Below are positions 41,781 to 50,909 of a stretch of 64,000 nucleotides of DNA, piece by piece; the first letter of the stretch is position 1, and every line of letters begins with the position of its first letter. Position numbers and translations under genes: made by a program. Where the stretch lies: contig QORU01000022.1 in NCBI GenBank assembly GCA_003574785.1, positions 1 through 64,000 on the forward strand, in the 5' to 3' direction. The stretch is from Taklimakanibacter deserti. Its GTDB lineage: Bacteria; Pseudomonadota; Alphaproteobacteria; Rhizobiales; Aestuariivirgaceae. The notes beneath the pieces are model-generated. The model did not search any database. It was not told the origin of the DNA and was given only the letters and a program-made list of their open reading frames with translations.

Positions 41781-42689
41781 TCAGTCCCACTCCTTGAAGG
41801 CGAAGAAGACCAGGAGTGCTATGATCGCATTGACGACGATCACCATGAGCCAGGTCATGGCGCTGGCAAGCCCGATATTGAAGTCGACGAGACCGTATTG
41901 ATAGAGGCTGTAGCCCAGCGTCCGGGTCGAGGCGCCAGGCCCGCCCTTGGTCAGCACCAGGACGAGATCGAAGGTGTTGAAGAGCTGCATGAAGCGCAGC
42001 ATGATCACGATCATCGCCGTCTTCTTGATGAGCGGGATCTTGATCTTCATCAGCATGGCGATGGGCGAGGCCTTGTCGATGCGCGCTGCCTCGATGATGT
42101 CGGGCGGGATCGACAGCAGTCCGGCATAGAGGACGATGGCGAAGAACGGCGTCCATTGCCAGATATCGGCGAAGAGGACGGCCCACAGCGCGGTGGTGCC
42201 GGAGCCGAGCAGCCCTTCGGCCGGCAGCGGGATCCCCAAGGAGGTGAGAAGCCACGGGATGAGGCCGCCGCCCGGGTCATACATGTAGCGGAACAGGAAG
42301 CCGACCACGATCGGCGCGATGGTCGTCGGCATGATGAGCAGCGCCCGCGTCACATTCATCCCCGGGAGCCGGTTCACCAGGAACAAGGCGATGGCGAGAC
42401 CGAGGATGAACTCGATCGCCGTGCCGACGATGGTGATGAGGAGCGTGTTGTAGAGGGCGCCGAGGAAGAACGATCCGGACAGCGCCATTTCATAGTTGCC
42501 CCAGCCGATGAAGCCCATCGGTGTCGGGCTCATCTGCAGGTTCCAGAAATAGAAGCTGCTCTTCAGCGCGAAGACGAGCGGAAAGGCGATCAGCGCCACC
42601 AGCAGGATGATCGACGGGCTGATGAGCAGCCAGGGGACGAAGGCGGGCAGGCGTCGGGTTCTGTGCGGCAATGCGCTGAGCGATGGCAT
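41781..42689 (-). CDS. Carbohydrate ABC transporter permease (MalF type)
   Basis: A 302-residue permease with six membrane segments, first helix region LLISPSIILLVALIAFPLVF and coupling loop IEAARIDKASPIAMLMKIKI. A 12-bp-stem hairpin at 42707-42742 separates it from the binding-protein gene upstream. It forms the sugar channel with the MalG-type partner. Confidence 0.93.
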   Translation of the reverse strand: MPSLSALPHRTRRLPAFVPWLLISPSIILLVALIAFPLVFALKSSFYFWNLQMSPTPMGFIGWGNYEMALSGSFFLGALYNTLLITIVGTAIEFILGLAIALFLVNRLPGMNVTRALLIMPTTIAPIVVGFLFRYMYDPGGGLIPWLLTSLGIPLPAEGLLGSGTTALWAVLFADIWQWTPFFAIVLYAGLLSIPPDIIEAARIDKASPIAMLMKIKIPLIKKTAMIVIMLRFMQLFNTFDLVLVLTKGGPGASTRTLGYSLYQYGLVDFNIGLASAMTWLMVIVVNAIIALLVFFAFKEWD

Positions 42690-42706
42690 GGCGCTTCTCG
42701 AAATGA

Positions 42707-42742
42707 GAAGGGCGCGCGGACCGGGGGGATCGCGCGCCCTTC
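42707..42742. repeat. Strong intra-operon hairpin between binding-protein and permease genes
   Basis: GAAGGGCGCGCG and CGCGCGCCCTTC form a perfect 12-bp stem around a 12-base loop, with no T-run. It could protect the upstream binding-protein mRNA or attenuate the downstream genes, as hairpins between malE and malF do in enterobacteria. Confidence 0.78.
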
Positions 42743-42748
42743 GCTCCC

Positions 42749-44185
42749 TTAAGCGAGCGAGGCCATCAGGGCCTTGGTCGCGTCGAGCGTGTCGTCATAG
42801 GATTCCTGCTGATAGGGAATGAGGAAATTGCCCTTGAGGATCGTCTGGAAGAACAGCGAGGTTTCCTTGAGCGCCTGCTCCGGCGTCAGCTCGCCGGACA
42901 GCACCTTGTTGAGGTTGAGTCCGTAGATGCCTTCGAGCGTCGTGTAGACCGGGCAGGGCGGACGCACGATCTTGCCGTTGCCTTCCTCGAGATCGGCGAG
43001 CTGGCCCGGCAGATGCGGATAGATCTTGATGAGATCGGGGTCCTTGTAGAGCGAGGGCCTGGCGAAATCGGAGAACTGGTAGCCGAACTTGTTGAAGAGG
43101 GCCATGTCCTTCTGGGTCTTGGCCGATGTCGCCCATTTGATGAACTGCCAGGCGGCGTCGCGGTTCAAGCTGTTGCCGGCGATGCCGAGGCTGTGCCCGC
43201 CGATGCTGACCACTTGCTTCTTGCCGGGCGCCGTCGGCAATCGCGCGATGCCGATCTTCTCGGCGATGACGGAATCCTTGCCCGTCATATAGCCGTCCTT
43301 CTTGCACAGATAGGCGTAAGGGGTCCACCAGTAGAAGATGCCGATATCGCCCTTGGCGAAGCGCATGCCGGCATCGAACCAATTGTAGCCGACCGCTTCA
43401 GGCGGCGAGTTCTTGTAGAGGGCGAGGAACGTCTTGAGCGCTTCTGCGGTTTCCGGCGTGTCGATGGTCGGCTCGAAATCCCATTTGCCGGTCGGAAAGC
43501 TCTTGAACCAATGGGTGCCCATGCTGGCGGCAAGCTGGGTGAACATATGGACGACCGGGGCGGGCTGCTGGCCCGAGACGACGGTACCTGCCATCTTGGC
43601 GCCCGAGAATTCCTTGCCGTTCAGTTTCTCGACGATGCCGAGATAGTCGGCCCAGCTCCAGCTGCCGTCGGTCGGAATCTTGACGCCGGCATTCTCGACA
43701 TAGTCCTTGTAATAGAGAACGGTCTGGCCATAGGTGGCGACCGGCAGCGTGCCGACCTGGCCGCGCCAGGTGTTCATCGAATAGAGCGCTTGCGGCACAT
43801 AGTCGTTGATGGCGCTGTCCTTGTCCGCCTTGATGAATTCATTGAGCGGCAGGATCCACTTGCTCTCGAGATATTGGCCGAGCCACATCTGGTCGACCGA
43901 GATGACATCGGCATCGGGCTCGTTGCTGATGAAGGAGGAGGTGAGGCGCGCCTGCAGCGCTTCGAGCGAAATGGCCTCGATCTGCAATTTGATGCCGCTC
44001 GCCTGCTGGAACTGATCGGCGAGCCCCTCGATGGCGTAATAGAAGGGATCACCGGCAAGCAGTACGCGCAGCGTCTTGTCTTGCGCCGAAGCGCGTCTTG
44101 GCTTGAGGCTGAGCGCGGTGGTGCCGGCAAGAGCGGCACCGCTTTTGAGCACGCTGCGGCGCGAGATTTTGGGTGTCGTGGCCAT
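42749..44185 (-). CDS. Extracellular solute-binding protein, family 1 (sugar)
   Basis: A 478-residue periplasmic sugar-binding protein with a twin-arginine signal, ISRRSVLKSGAALAG. The mature protein has the family-1 pattern LRVLLAGDPFYYAIEGLADQ and the DADVISVDQMW and KGDIGIFYWWTPY regions. It is the first gene of the transporter operon and divergent from the ROK regulator. The ligand is probably a mono- or oligosaccharide or a polyol. Confidence 0.93.
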   Translation of the reverse strand: MATTPKISRRSVLKSGAALAGTTALSLKPRRASAQDKTLRVLLAGDPFYYAIEGLADQFQQASGIKLQIEAISLEALQARLTSSFISNEPDADVISVDQMWLGQYLESKWILPLNEFIKADKDSAINDYVPQALYSMNTWRGQVGTLPVATYGQTVLYYKDYVENAGVKIPTDGSWSWADYLGIVEKLNGKEFSGAKMAGTVVSGQQPAPVVHMFTQLAASMGTHWFKSFPTGKWDFEPTIDTPETAEALKTFLALYKNSPPEAVGYNWFDAGMRFAKGDIGIFYWWTPYAYLCKKDGYMTGKDSVIAEKIGIARLPTAPGKKQVVSIGGHSLGIAGNSLNRDAAWQFIKWATSAKTQKDMALFNKFGYQFSDFARPSLYKDPDLIKIYPHLPGQLADLEEGNGKIVRPPCPVYTTLEGIYGLNLNKVLSGELTPEQALKETSLFFQTILKGNFLIPYQQESYDDTLDATKALMASLA

Positions 44186-44240
44186 GTCATTTCCTCCGTT
44201 GTTGTGACGCGATGTCCGGTTCTCTCTTTTTTGCGTAAAT

Positions 44241-44265
44241 AGTTTGTTTGATGCTCACACAAACT
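44241..44265. promoter_or_regulatory. Inverted repeat in the ROK-sugar ABC divergent promoter
   Basis: AGTTTGT (44241-44247) and ACAAACT (44259-44265) are perfect inverted half-sites with an 11-base spacer, 56 bp before the binding-protein gene. This suits an operator for the divergent ROK repressor; the assignment is inference. Confidence 0.55.
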
Positions 44266-44405
44266 TATTGTATCGTCAAGCTATAGGGTGGCCGCCATGG
44301 GAGTGGGTGTTCGGGCTTCATGGTGCTAGGCCTCGCCAGGACCCAGTGCGATTCGTCCCAACGCAAGGGCTGGGCGAATCCATCGAAGGAGCAGGATCGA
44401 CGGCA

Positions 44406-45677
44406 ATGATGTCCGACGGAAGATCCTCGTCGGGGAGCGAAAGAGGCCGACCGGCAGCGGTCAACGAATTGCTGGATGAGTCCGTCAGGCCCCGGAGCCG
44501 GGCGCAGGGCCTGATCTCCTCCTCCGCGATCGGCCTCGCCAATCGCGGCCGCGTCCTCCAGGTGTTGTTCGATCTGGGCCCCACCAGCCGAGCCGAGCTG
44601 GCTCGCCATGTCGGCGTCAACCGCGCCACCATCACCGGCATCATCCAGCCCCTGATCGACCAAGGCCTTCTTGTCGATGGCGATCCCCTGCCGTCGAAAG
44701 GAAGCGGCGGCAAACCGGCCAAGCCCATGTGGTTCGCCAAGGACGCAGCGCCCATCTGCGCGGTGCTGCTGATGCATGACAGTGTGCAGTGCGGCCTGGT
44801 TTCCCTCGACGGCACGATCACGGCGGAAGTGAAAGTCGACTTCCCGCCGGATGCCGACATGGTCGAAGCGCTGTCGCGACCGATCTTCAACTCGATCAGC
44901 CGGACCTTGTTGCGCGCCCATCGCCCGCCGCTGGGCATCGGCGTGGCGGCGGGCGGCATGATCGACACCGACAGGGGATCGATCGTTGCGGTGAATCTCG
45001 CTCCCCTGCTCGCCGGTTTCCCGCTCGGCGCGGAGTTGACGCGCCGTTTCGGCCTGACCACACGCGTCGATCACCATCCGCGCGCCCTGCTGGTTGGCGA
45101 CCGCTGGTTCGGCATCGGTCGCGGCAAGCGCAATTTCGCCGTCATCTATACGGGCGAGGTGCTGGGCGGGGCCATCTTCCTCGACGGTCATCTCTATCGC
45201 GGGCACGCCGGCGCCGGTGGTGAGCTCGGTCACACTTTCGTAGCTGTGGACGGCACGATCTGCCGCTGCGGCCGCCGCGGCTGCTGGGAGACCATCGCCA
45301 CGCTGGGCTGGCTCCGCCGCGAGGCGGCAAAGGCCGGCCTTCCGGGAGCGCCCGCGTTGGAATCGCGCGGTCTCGTCGCGCTTGCCGAGAGTGGCGTCGA
45401 GGGAGCCGCGGAACTCCTTGATCTCTATGCTCGCAACGTCGCGATCGGTATCGCTAATCTGCAACAGACGATGGCGCCGAACTTCATCGTCCTGCATGGC
45501 GATGTGGTCGGAGGCGGTTCTCGTCTGCTCGATGCCATAGCTCAGCATGTCCGCGACCTCGTGCCCTGGCGCCCTGGGGGCGATATCGAACTCGTCATGG
45601 GAGACCTGGAGGACCGTGCCGCGCTGCGGGGTGCCGCCGGCCTCGTTCTCTCAGAGTTGCTCCACTTCACCTTGTGA
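44406..45677 (+). CDS. ROK family transcriptional regulator
   Basis: About 423 residues from the ATG at 44406; the frame is open upstream but lacks a plausible ribosome binding site. An N-terminal winged helix (about 45-110: LFDLGPTSRAELARHVGVNR) is joined to a ROK kinase-like domain with GHTFVAVDGTICRCGRRGCW. This contains the full CxCGxxGC zinc motif missing from the ROK protein at 31044. Xyl/NagC-type repressors of this form respond to sugars. It is divergent from the sugar ABC operon and very likely controls it. Confidence 0.92.
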   Translation: MMSDGRSSSGSERGRPAAVNELLDESVRPRSRAQGLISSSAIGLANRGRVLQVLFDLGPTSRAELARHVGVNRATITGIIQPLIDQGLLVDGDPLPSKGSGGKPAKPMWFAKDAAPICAVLLMHDSVQCGLVSLDGTITAEVKVDFPPDADMVEALSRPIFNSISRTLLRAHRPPLGIGVAAGGMIDTDRGSIVAVNLAPLLAGFPLGAELTRRFGLTTRVDHHPRALLVGDRWFGIGRGKRNFAVIYTGEVLGGAIFLDGHLYRGHAGAGGELGHTFVAVDGTICRCGRRGCWETIATLGWLRREAAKAGLPGAPALESRGLVALAESGVEGAAELLDLYARNVAIGIANLQQTMAPNFIVLHGDVVGGGSRLLDAIAQHVRDLVPWRPGGDIELVMGDLEDRAALRGAAGLVLSELLHFTL

Positions 45678-45745
45678 GGCTTATGCTGGAGCAAATCCTT
45701 ATCGCCAAAGTCTGCAACTTTGGCGGGATTTGCTCTAAGCCTCAC
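45674..45745. repeat. Dispersed intergenic repeat, copy 2, hairpin between convergent genes
   Basis: The outer arms GTGAGGCTTA (45674-45683) and TAAGCCTCAC (45736-45745) enclose GAGCAAATCC/GGATTTGCTC and GCCAAAG/CTTTGGC, giving a long nested hairpin. The core 45688-45739 repeats, inverted, at 7331-7381. It lies between the ROK stop and the SDR stop and may also serve as a bidirectional terminator. Confidence 0.78.
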
Positions 45746-45750
45746 GAGGG

Positions 45751-46539
45751 TCAGCCCATATAGACGCCGCCCGTGACATTGATGCCCTGTCCGGTCATGA
45801 AGCGCGCGGCATCGGAACACAGGAAGACGGCGAGGCCGGCAATGTCTTCCGGCTCTTCCAGCCGCCCGAGCGGCGTCTGTGCGACATATTCCTTGATCAC
45901 CTGATCGGGTGTCAGGCCGCGCAGTTTCGCTTCCCAGGCGACCTCGCGCTCCTGCATCGAGGTTCTGACGAAGCCGGGACAGACCGCATTCACGCGGATG
46001 CCTTGCGCCGCGACCTCGCGCGCCAGCGCCTGCGTCCAGCCGAGCACGGCGAATTTGCTGGCCGAATAATGTGCGAGCAAGGGTGCGCCGACCTTGGCCG
46101 CGAGCGATGCCGTGTTGACGATCACGCCTTTCTTCTTCTCGCGCAGAAAATAGCGGACCGCGGCCTGGTTGGTGAGAAACACGCCCTTGATGTTGACGGC
46201 GAAGTTGAAATCCCATTCCTCATCGGTGAGGTCGATGGCGCGGTTCATCGTCGACACGCCGGCATTGGCGATCAATAGATCGTAGCCGCCGAGCGTCCCT
46301 TCGATCTGGGCGAAGGTCCTCTCGACATCGGCGCGCTTGCTGACATCGAGCGCGAAGGATTGGGCGTCCTTGCCGAGACTGGAGGCCGCCTGCCTGGCCG
46401 CTTCGCCATTGAGATCGGCGATAATGATCCTGACGCCATGAGCGGCAAGCGCGGTAGCGATGGCCTTGCCGATGCCGGTGGCGCCGCCCGTCACGATGGC
46501 AGTCTTGCCTTTGAGATCCGTCGCCAGAAGCGTACTCAT
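45751..46539 (-). CDS. SDR family oxidoreductase
   Basis: A 262-residue short-chain dehydrogenase from the ATG at 46539, where the fold begins (MSTLLATDLKGKTAIVTGG); upstream in-frame codons lie in AT-rich promoter DNA. The cofactor motif is TGGATGIGKA, NAGVS follows, and the catalytic pair is in HYSASK. It is divergent from the DeoR-led operon across 163 bp, and is perhaps a dehydrogenase of that pathway. Substrate unknown. Confidence 0.9.
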   Translation of the reverse strand: MSTLLATDLKGKTAIVTGGATGIGKAIATALAAHGVRIIIADLNGEAARQAASSLGKDAQSFALDVSKRADVERTFAQIEGTLGGYDLLIANAGVSTMNRAIDLTDEEWDFNFAVNIKGVFLTNQAAVRYFLREKKKGVIVNTASLAAKVGAPLLAHYSASKFAVLGWTQALAREVAAQGIRVNAVCPGFVRTSMQEREVAWEAKLRGLTPDQVIKEYVAQTPLGRLEEPEDIAGLAVFLCSDAARFMTGQGINVTGGVYMG

Positions 46540-46556
46540 GAGCCTTCGTTCAGTAT

Positions 46557-46570
46557 TGTGCGAAAACACA
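46557..46570. promoter_or_regulatory. Possible DeoR-family operator half-pair
   Basis: TGTG-CGAAAA-CACA is a small inverted repeat in the AT-rich divergent region between the SDR and the DeoR gene. It is short and only suggestive. Two TTCTGTG segments further along could be repeats of the same half-site. Confidence 0.35.
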
Positions 46571-46702
46571 CATATCGCAACATACAGAAACAGTAAATCA
46601 CTTTTATTCTGTGAGATTATGTTTGATAAAACGTGGTTCTGTGCTATCTCGTGGACAAGTCGTGTGAATTTGTCCAATTTTGTTCCGTAAGGACCCCATC
46701 AT

Positions 46703-47566
46703 ATGGCTCTGCCGACGGACACGCTAAACCCTGTTTCTGCCCCGGCACTTCGTGCCGATGGCACACGCCGTCTTCCTCTCGAATTGCGCCAGGCTCACCT
46801 ATTGGAGCAACTGCGCAAGACCGGCTTCGTGTCAGTCGCCGAAGCCGCATCGGCGCTCGCGGTCTCGGAAATGACCATTCGCCGCGATCTCATCGATCTC
46901 GAGGCCGAGGGCCGCTTGGTGCGCACCCATGGCGGAGCCATCGCGCCGGAAAGCTCGAGCCCGCAGGCCTTCGACGACGAGGAGCCGGCCTTCGAGCAGC
47001 GTTTGCGGCAGAACAACCCGGCTAAGGAAGCGATCGCGACCGCCGCGGCGAGCCTCGTCAGCCCGCGCCAGACCGTGGCGCTCGATGTCGGCTCGAGCAC
47101 CTTCGTCCTGGCCTCGCGGCTCATCGCCTTTCCGACCATCAAGGTCTTCACCAACTCCTTGCGCATTGCCACCCTTCTCGGGCGCGAGCGGCGCGATGTC
47201 TATTTGCCGGGCGGCGAGGTGCGCGGCAACGAGATGTCGATGTGCGGTCCGACCGCCATCGCCCAGTTCGAGCAATTGTGGTTCGACATCGCCTTCATCG
47301 GCGCGGCCGGTCTCACCGAAACCGGCTTCTTCGACTATTCGCTCGAGGACAGCGAGCTGAAGCGCGTCTATTTGCGCCGCTCGAGCCGCAAGGTGCTGCT
47401 CTGCGATGCGGCCAAGTTCAATCATCTGTCGCTGGTCCAGGTGGCATCGCTTGAGGCGATCGACATGCTGGTCACCAATGCCGCACCTTCGGGTGCGCTC
47501 GCGGAGGCTCTCGCCGCCGCCAATGTCGAGATCCGCATCGCCAAGTCCGCAAGCCTCGCTTCATGA
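46703..47566 (+). CDS. DeoR/GlpR family transcriptional regulator
   Basis: A 287-residue regulator with helix-turn-helix VAEAASALAVSEMTIRRDLI at about 50-70, and the DeoRC effector domain with VALDVGSSTFVLA and KVFTNSL, where sugar phosphates bind in relatives. AAGGA precedes the start. It begins a compact plus-strand operon that includes a BtpA/SgcQ protein, an FGGY kinase and a HAD phosphatase. A phosphorylated pathway intermediate is a natural inducer (inference). Confidence 0.92.
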   Translation: MALPTDTLNPVSAPALRADGTRRLPLELRQAHLLEQLRKTGFVSVAEAASALAVSEMTIRRDLIDLEAEGRLVRTHGGAIAPESSSPQAFDDEEPAFEQRLRQNNPAKEAIATAAASLVSPRQTVALDVGSSTFVLASRLIAFPTIKVFTNSLRIATLLGRERRDVYLPGGEVRGNEMSMCGPTAIAQFEQLWFDIAFIGAAGLTETGFFDYSLEDSELKRVYLRRSSRKVLLCDAAKFNHLSLVQVASLEAIDMLVTNAAPSGALAEALAAANVEIRIAKSASLAS

Positions 47567-47600
47567 ACAGACCAGAGAAAACAGCAGGAGACTGACAGAG

Positions 47601-48398
47601 ATGCCGTTCGATTTCTTCGCCAAGAAGAAGCCCGTCATTGCCATGGCGCATATCGGAGCCTTGCCGGGCACGCCGCTCTATGACGCGGCAGGCGGTGTCG
47701 ACAAGCTCATCGCCTCCGTCATCAAGGATGTCGAGAAGCTCCAGGATGGCGGCGTCGATGCCATCATGTTCGGCAATGAGAACGACCGCCCCTATGTCTT
47801 CAAGGCGCCGCTCGAAGGTATCGCCGCCATGACGGCGGTGGTCCAGGCGCTGAAGCCCAGGCTCAAGGTGCCGTTCGGCGTGAACTATCTCTGGGATCCG
47901 AAGGCCAGCGTCGCCATCGGGGCGGTGACCGGCGCCAAGTTCGTGCGCGAGATCTTCACCGGCGTCTTCGCCTCCGACATGGGCATCTGGGAGCCGGATT
48001 GCGCCGGCGCAGCCCGCTTGCGCCGCAATCTCGGCTGTGCCGACATGAAGCTCCTGTTCAACATCAATGCCGAATTCGCCCATTCGCTCGACGGGCGACC
48101 GATCGAATTGCGCGCCAAGAGCGCGGTCTTCTCCTCGCTCGCCGATGCGATCCTGGTCTCAGGCCCCCTGACCGGCGAGCCCGCCGCGCAGTCCGACCTG
48201 CGCAAGGTGAAGGAGACGGTCAAGGACGTGCCGGTCTTCGCCAATACCGGCGTCAATATCGACAATGTCGCCGATGTGCTGTCGGTCGCCGACGGCATCG
48301 TCATCGGCACGCATTTCAAGGTCGACGGCAACACCTGGAACGCCGTCGACGGCAGCCGCGTCAAGCGCTTCATGGACAAGGTCGCCACTTTGCGCTGA
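47601..48398 (+). CDS. BtpA/SgcQ family TIM-barrel protein
   Basis: A 265-residue protein of the BtpA family, beginning MPFDFFAKKKPVIAMAHIGA and holding GGVDAIMFGNENDRPYVF, the FGVNYLWDPKA segment and VIGTHFKVDG. BtpA was linked to photosystem I in cyanobacteria, and SgcQ belongs to a sugar operon of E. coli; the reaction of the family is not established. It lies 34 bp after the DeoR gene and 10 bp before the kinase. This supports a role in sugar-phosphate metabolism rather than photosynthesis. Confidence 0.9.
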   Translation: MPFDFFAKKKPVIAMAHIGALPGTPLYDAAGGVDKLIASVIKDVEKLQDGGVDAIMFGNENDRPYVFKAPLEGIAAMTAVVQALKPRLKVPFGVNYLWDPKASVAIGAVTGAKFVREIFTGVFASDMGIWEPDCAGAARLRRNLGCADMKLLFNINAEFAHSLDGRPIELRAKSAVFSSLADAILVSGPLTGEPAAQSDLRKVKETVKDVPVFANTGVNIDNVADVLSVADGIVIGTHFKVDGNTWNAVDGSRVKRFMDKVATLR

Positions 48399-48408
48399 CG
48401 CACATCAC

Positions 48409-49905
48409 ATGACCTACGTCATCGGCCTCGATATCGGAACCACGTCGACGATCGGCATACTGATCGGCCTGCCGGACCGTATCCTGCATATCGCCACGCG
48501 TCCGGTGACGCTGACCGCGCGCCATCCGGGCTGGGCCGAGGAAGATCCCGAGCAATGGTGGTCGAATGCCGCGAGCATCGTGCGCGAGCTGATCGAGGCC
48601 GGCGGCATCAAACCGAGCGATATCGGAGCGATCGGTGTCACCGGCATGCTGCCGGCCGTCGTGCTGCTCGATGACAAGGGCCGCTTGCTTAGGCCCAGCA
48701 TCCAGCAGAGCGATGCGCGCTGCGCCGCGGAAGTCGCCGAATTGCGCAACGCCGTCGACGAAGCTGCCTTCACCGGCAAGACCGGCAATGGCCTCAATCA
48801 GCAGCTCGTCACCGCCAAGCTTTTGTGGATCAGGAAGCACGAGCCCGAGATCTTCGCCAAGATTGCGACCGTCTTCGGCTCCTATGACTACATCAACTGG
48901 CGGCTGACGGCTAAGCGCGCGGTCGAGCAGAACTGGGCGCTGGAAGCGGGCTTCGTCAATCTTGCCAATCATCGCATCGATGATGATCTGGTCAGCCTGG
49001 CGGGAATCCCGCGAACTGCCGTCCCGCGCAAGACCCTCTCGCATGAGCTCCTGGGTCATGTCACGGAAGAAGCGGCGAAGGACCTCGGTCTGCCCGCCGG
49101 CATTCCGGTCGTCGCGGGCGCTGCCGATCATATCGCCTCCGCTCTCGCCGCCGGCCTGACGCGGCCCGGCGATGTGCTGCTCAAATTCGGCGGCTCCGTC
49201 GATGTGCTGATCGCCACCGACCGTGTCGCGCCCGATCCCCGCATGTATCTCGATTATCATCTGGTGCCCGGCCTCTATGTGCCCAATGGCTGCATGGCGA
49301 CCGGCGGGTCGGGCCTCAACTGGTTCGTCAATAATTTCGCCGAAGGCGAGCGGCCGAAGGCGGACGCCAAGGGCCTGTCGCTGCACCAATGGCTCGATCA
49401 TCTGGCGAGCGCCGTTCCGGCGGGCGCGCAAGGTGTCCGCATCCTGCCCTATTTCCTCGGCGAGAAGACGCCGATCCATGATGCTGATGTGCGTGGCGCG
49501 ATACTGGGTCTCAGCCTGGCGCATGGGCCGGCGCATCTGTGGCGCGCCCTCCTCGAAGCTTACGCCTATGCGATCGCCCATCACATCGAGGTGCTGAACG
49601 ACATGGGCCATCGCACGGAAACCTATTTCGCCTCCGACGGTGGTTCGAAGAGCACAGTCTGGATGCAGATCGTCGCCGATGTGCTGCAGAAGCCGGTGCA
49701 GCGCCTCGCCGGCCATCCGGGCTCATGCCTGGGAGCCGCCTGGACGGCGGCGATGGGCATTGGCGCCGCCAGCGACTGGTCGGCGGTCGACCGTTTCGTC
49801 AGCCTGGCGGACCGGCTCGAGCCCAATCCCGCCAATGCCCCGATCTACAAGCAAGGCTATGTCGCCTTCCGTGAGCTCTATCCAATAGTAAAGGGAATAT
49901 CATGA
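48409..49905 (+). CDS. FGGY family carbohydrate kinase
   Basis: A 498-residue FGGY kinase with phosphate-1 motif VIGLDIGTTSTIGI, substrate region IQQSDARCAAEV, GAADHIASALAAGL and C-terminal ASDGGSKSTVWMQI. It phosphorylates a sugar or polyol. The start at 48409 comes 10 bp after the BtpA stop. Its stop overlaps the HAD gene as ATGA. A kinase together with a HAD phosphatase in one operon is unusual, and may reflect cycling or removal of a dead-end phosphate. Confidence 0.91.
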   Translation: MTYVIGLDIGTTSTIGILIGLPDRILHIATRPVTLTARHPGWAEEDPEQWWSNAASIVRELIEAGGIKPSDIGAIGVTGMLPAVVLLDDKGRLLRPSIQQSDARCAAEVAELRNAVDEAAFTGKTGNGLNQQLVTAKLLWIRKHEPEIFAKIATVFGSYDYINWRLTAKRAVEQNWALEAGFVNLANHRIDDDLVSLAGIPRTAVPRKTLSHELLGHVTEEAAKDLGLPAGIPVVAGAADHIASALAAGLTRPGDVLLKFGGSVDVLIATDRVAPDPRMYLDYHLVPGLYVPNGCMATGGSGLNWFVNNFAEGERPKADAKGLSLHQWLDHLASAVPAGAQGVRILPYFLGEKTPIHDADVRGAILGLSLAHGPAHLWRALLEAYAYAIAHHIEVLNDMGHRTETYFASDGGSKSTVWMQIVADVLQKPVQRLAGHPGSCLGAAWTAAMGIGAASDWSAVDRFVSLADRLEPNPANAPIYKQGYVAFRELYPIVKGIS

Positions 49906-50573
49906 CGATCCGCGCAGTGGCCTGGGATGTCGACGGCACGCTGGTCGATAGCGAGCCTTTGCATCATGAGGCGCTGATCGCCGCCTGCCGCAATTGGAAT
50001 GTCGATGTCTCCGATATCTCTGACGATGTGTTCCGCGGCGTGCATATGGGCGATGTGTGGCGTGCCCTGGCGCCACGCATGCCGGCCGCCGCCAAGGAGC
50101 GCGACTGGATCAAGGCCAATGACGACTTCTATGTCGAGCATCGCCGCTTGCTGAAGCCCATGCCGAAGGCGATCGAGACCGTCACCGCGCTGGCCGCGGC
50201 GGGTGTGCGGCAGATCTGCGTCTCCAATGCCGGCCGTATCCTTCTCGATGCCAATATCGACGCGCTGGGCCTCGGCTCGATCATGGATTTCACCTTGAGC
50301 CTCGACGATGTGGAGAACGGCAAGCCCCATCCTGAGCCTTATGCGTTGGGCTGCGCGCGCCTCGGCTTGGAGCCTCGGCAAATGGCCGCTGTCGAGGACA
50401 GCGAGACCGGGCGCCGCGCGGCGCGTGCCGCGGGCCTCCTGGTCATCGCCTATGATCATTTGGGCGGGCCCATCACCCATGCCGACCATGTGATCCGCGA
50501 TCTGTCGAAACTGCCCGCCTTGCTTGTGGCGCATCGGCCTGCGACCATGCGGGCTGAAGCGAGTGGAGCGTGA
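49902..50573 (+). CDS. HAD family hydrolase (phosphatase, subfamily IA)
   Basis: A 223-residue haloacid dehalogenase-type hydrolase. Motif I is WDVDGTLVDSE with nucleophile D9 and acid D11, motif II is in CVSNAGR, motif III lysine is in NGKPHPEPY and motif IV is VEDSETGRRAA. A helical cap (about 20-85) is of the beta-phosphoglucomutase/phosphatase type. It overlaps the kinase stop and is followed one base later by the small dimethylformamidase-like subunit. Likely substrates are sugar phosphates. Confidence 0.91.
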   Translation: MTIRAVAWDVDGTLVDSEPLHHEALIAACRNWNVDVSDISDDVFRGVHMGDVWRALAPRMPAAAKERDWIKANDDFYVEHRRLLKPMPKAIETVTALAAAGVRQICVSNAGRILLDANIDALGLGSIMDFTLSLDDVENGKPHPEPYALGCARLGLEPRQMAAVEDSETGRRAARAAGLLVIAYDHLGGPITHADHVIRDLSKLPALLVAHRPATMRAEASGA

Positions 50574-50574
50574 C

Positions 50575-50895
50575 ATGTACAAGATCGATGCGGAGCGCGA
50601 CCGGCAATATATAGAAGAGTTTCGCAAGCAACCGATCGGCGCCCATAGCCCGGGCCTGCAGCGCCTCCTCAACATCATGCGCCACGACCCGACCGGCTAT
50701 CAGGTCGTGCTCATCTGCCGCAAGCCTTTCGCCGAATGGGTGCTCGGCACCATGCCGCCCAACCGTCTCGATGGACCGATCGCCATCGAAGACAGCCCCG
50801 TCTTCTTGAGCCGCGAGGAGGCTGAGTGGGAAGTCTTCCGCCGCCGCTGGCGCCAGCATACGGGCGAAGACATCAACCAGCCGTTCCGCGACTAA
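50575..50895 (+). CDS. Dimethylformamidase small-subunit-like protein (DmfA1-like)
   Basis: A 106-residue helical, charged protein. HSPGLQRLLNIMRHDPTGYQ and LSREEAEWEVFRRRW resemble the small subunit of N,N-dimethylformamidase, in which HPSPYLQRVHNYFRMQPT and a TEEEAMHAVFLRRI helix occupy the same places. That comparison is from memory of the family. The position, immediately upstream of the large-subunit homologue (14-bp gap), is the same as in known dmfA1-dmfA2 operons. The N-terminus is about 25 residues shorter than in the known enzyme. The known small subunit packs against the catalytic subunit and is needed for activity. Confidence 0.72.
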   Translation: MYKIDAERDRQYIEEFRKQPIGAHSPGLQRLLNIMRHDPTGYQVVLICRKPFAEWVLGTMPPNRLDGPIAIEDSPVFLSREEAEWEVFRRRWRQHTGEDINQPFRD

Positions 50896-50909
50896 GAAAC
50901 GAGAAGTCC

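Noticed and set aside
41478..42752. 424-codon plus-strand frame over the MalF/MalG-type genes
   Set aside because: Composition is extreme (glutamate, arginine, glutamine, histidine) with no fold pattern; the minus strand encodes clear permeases.
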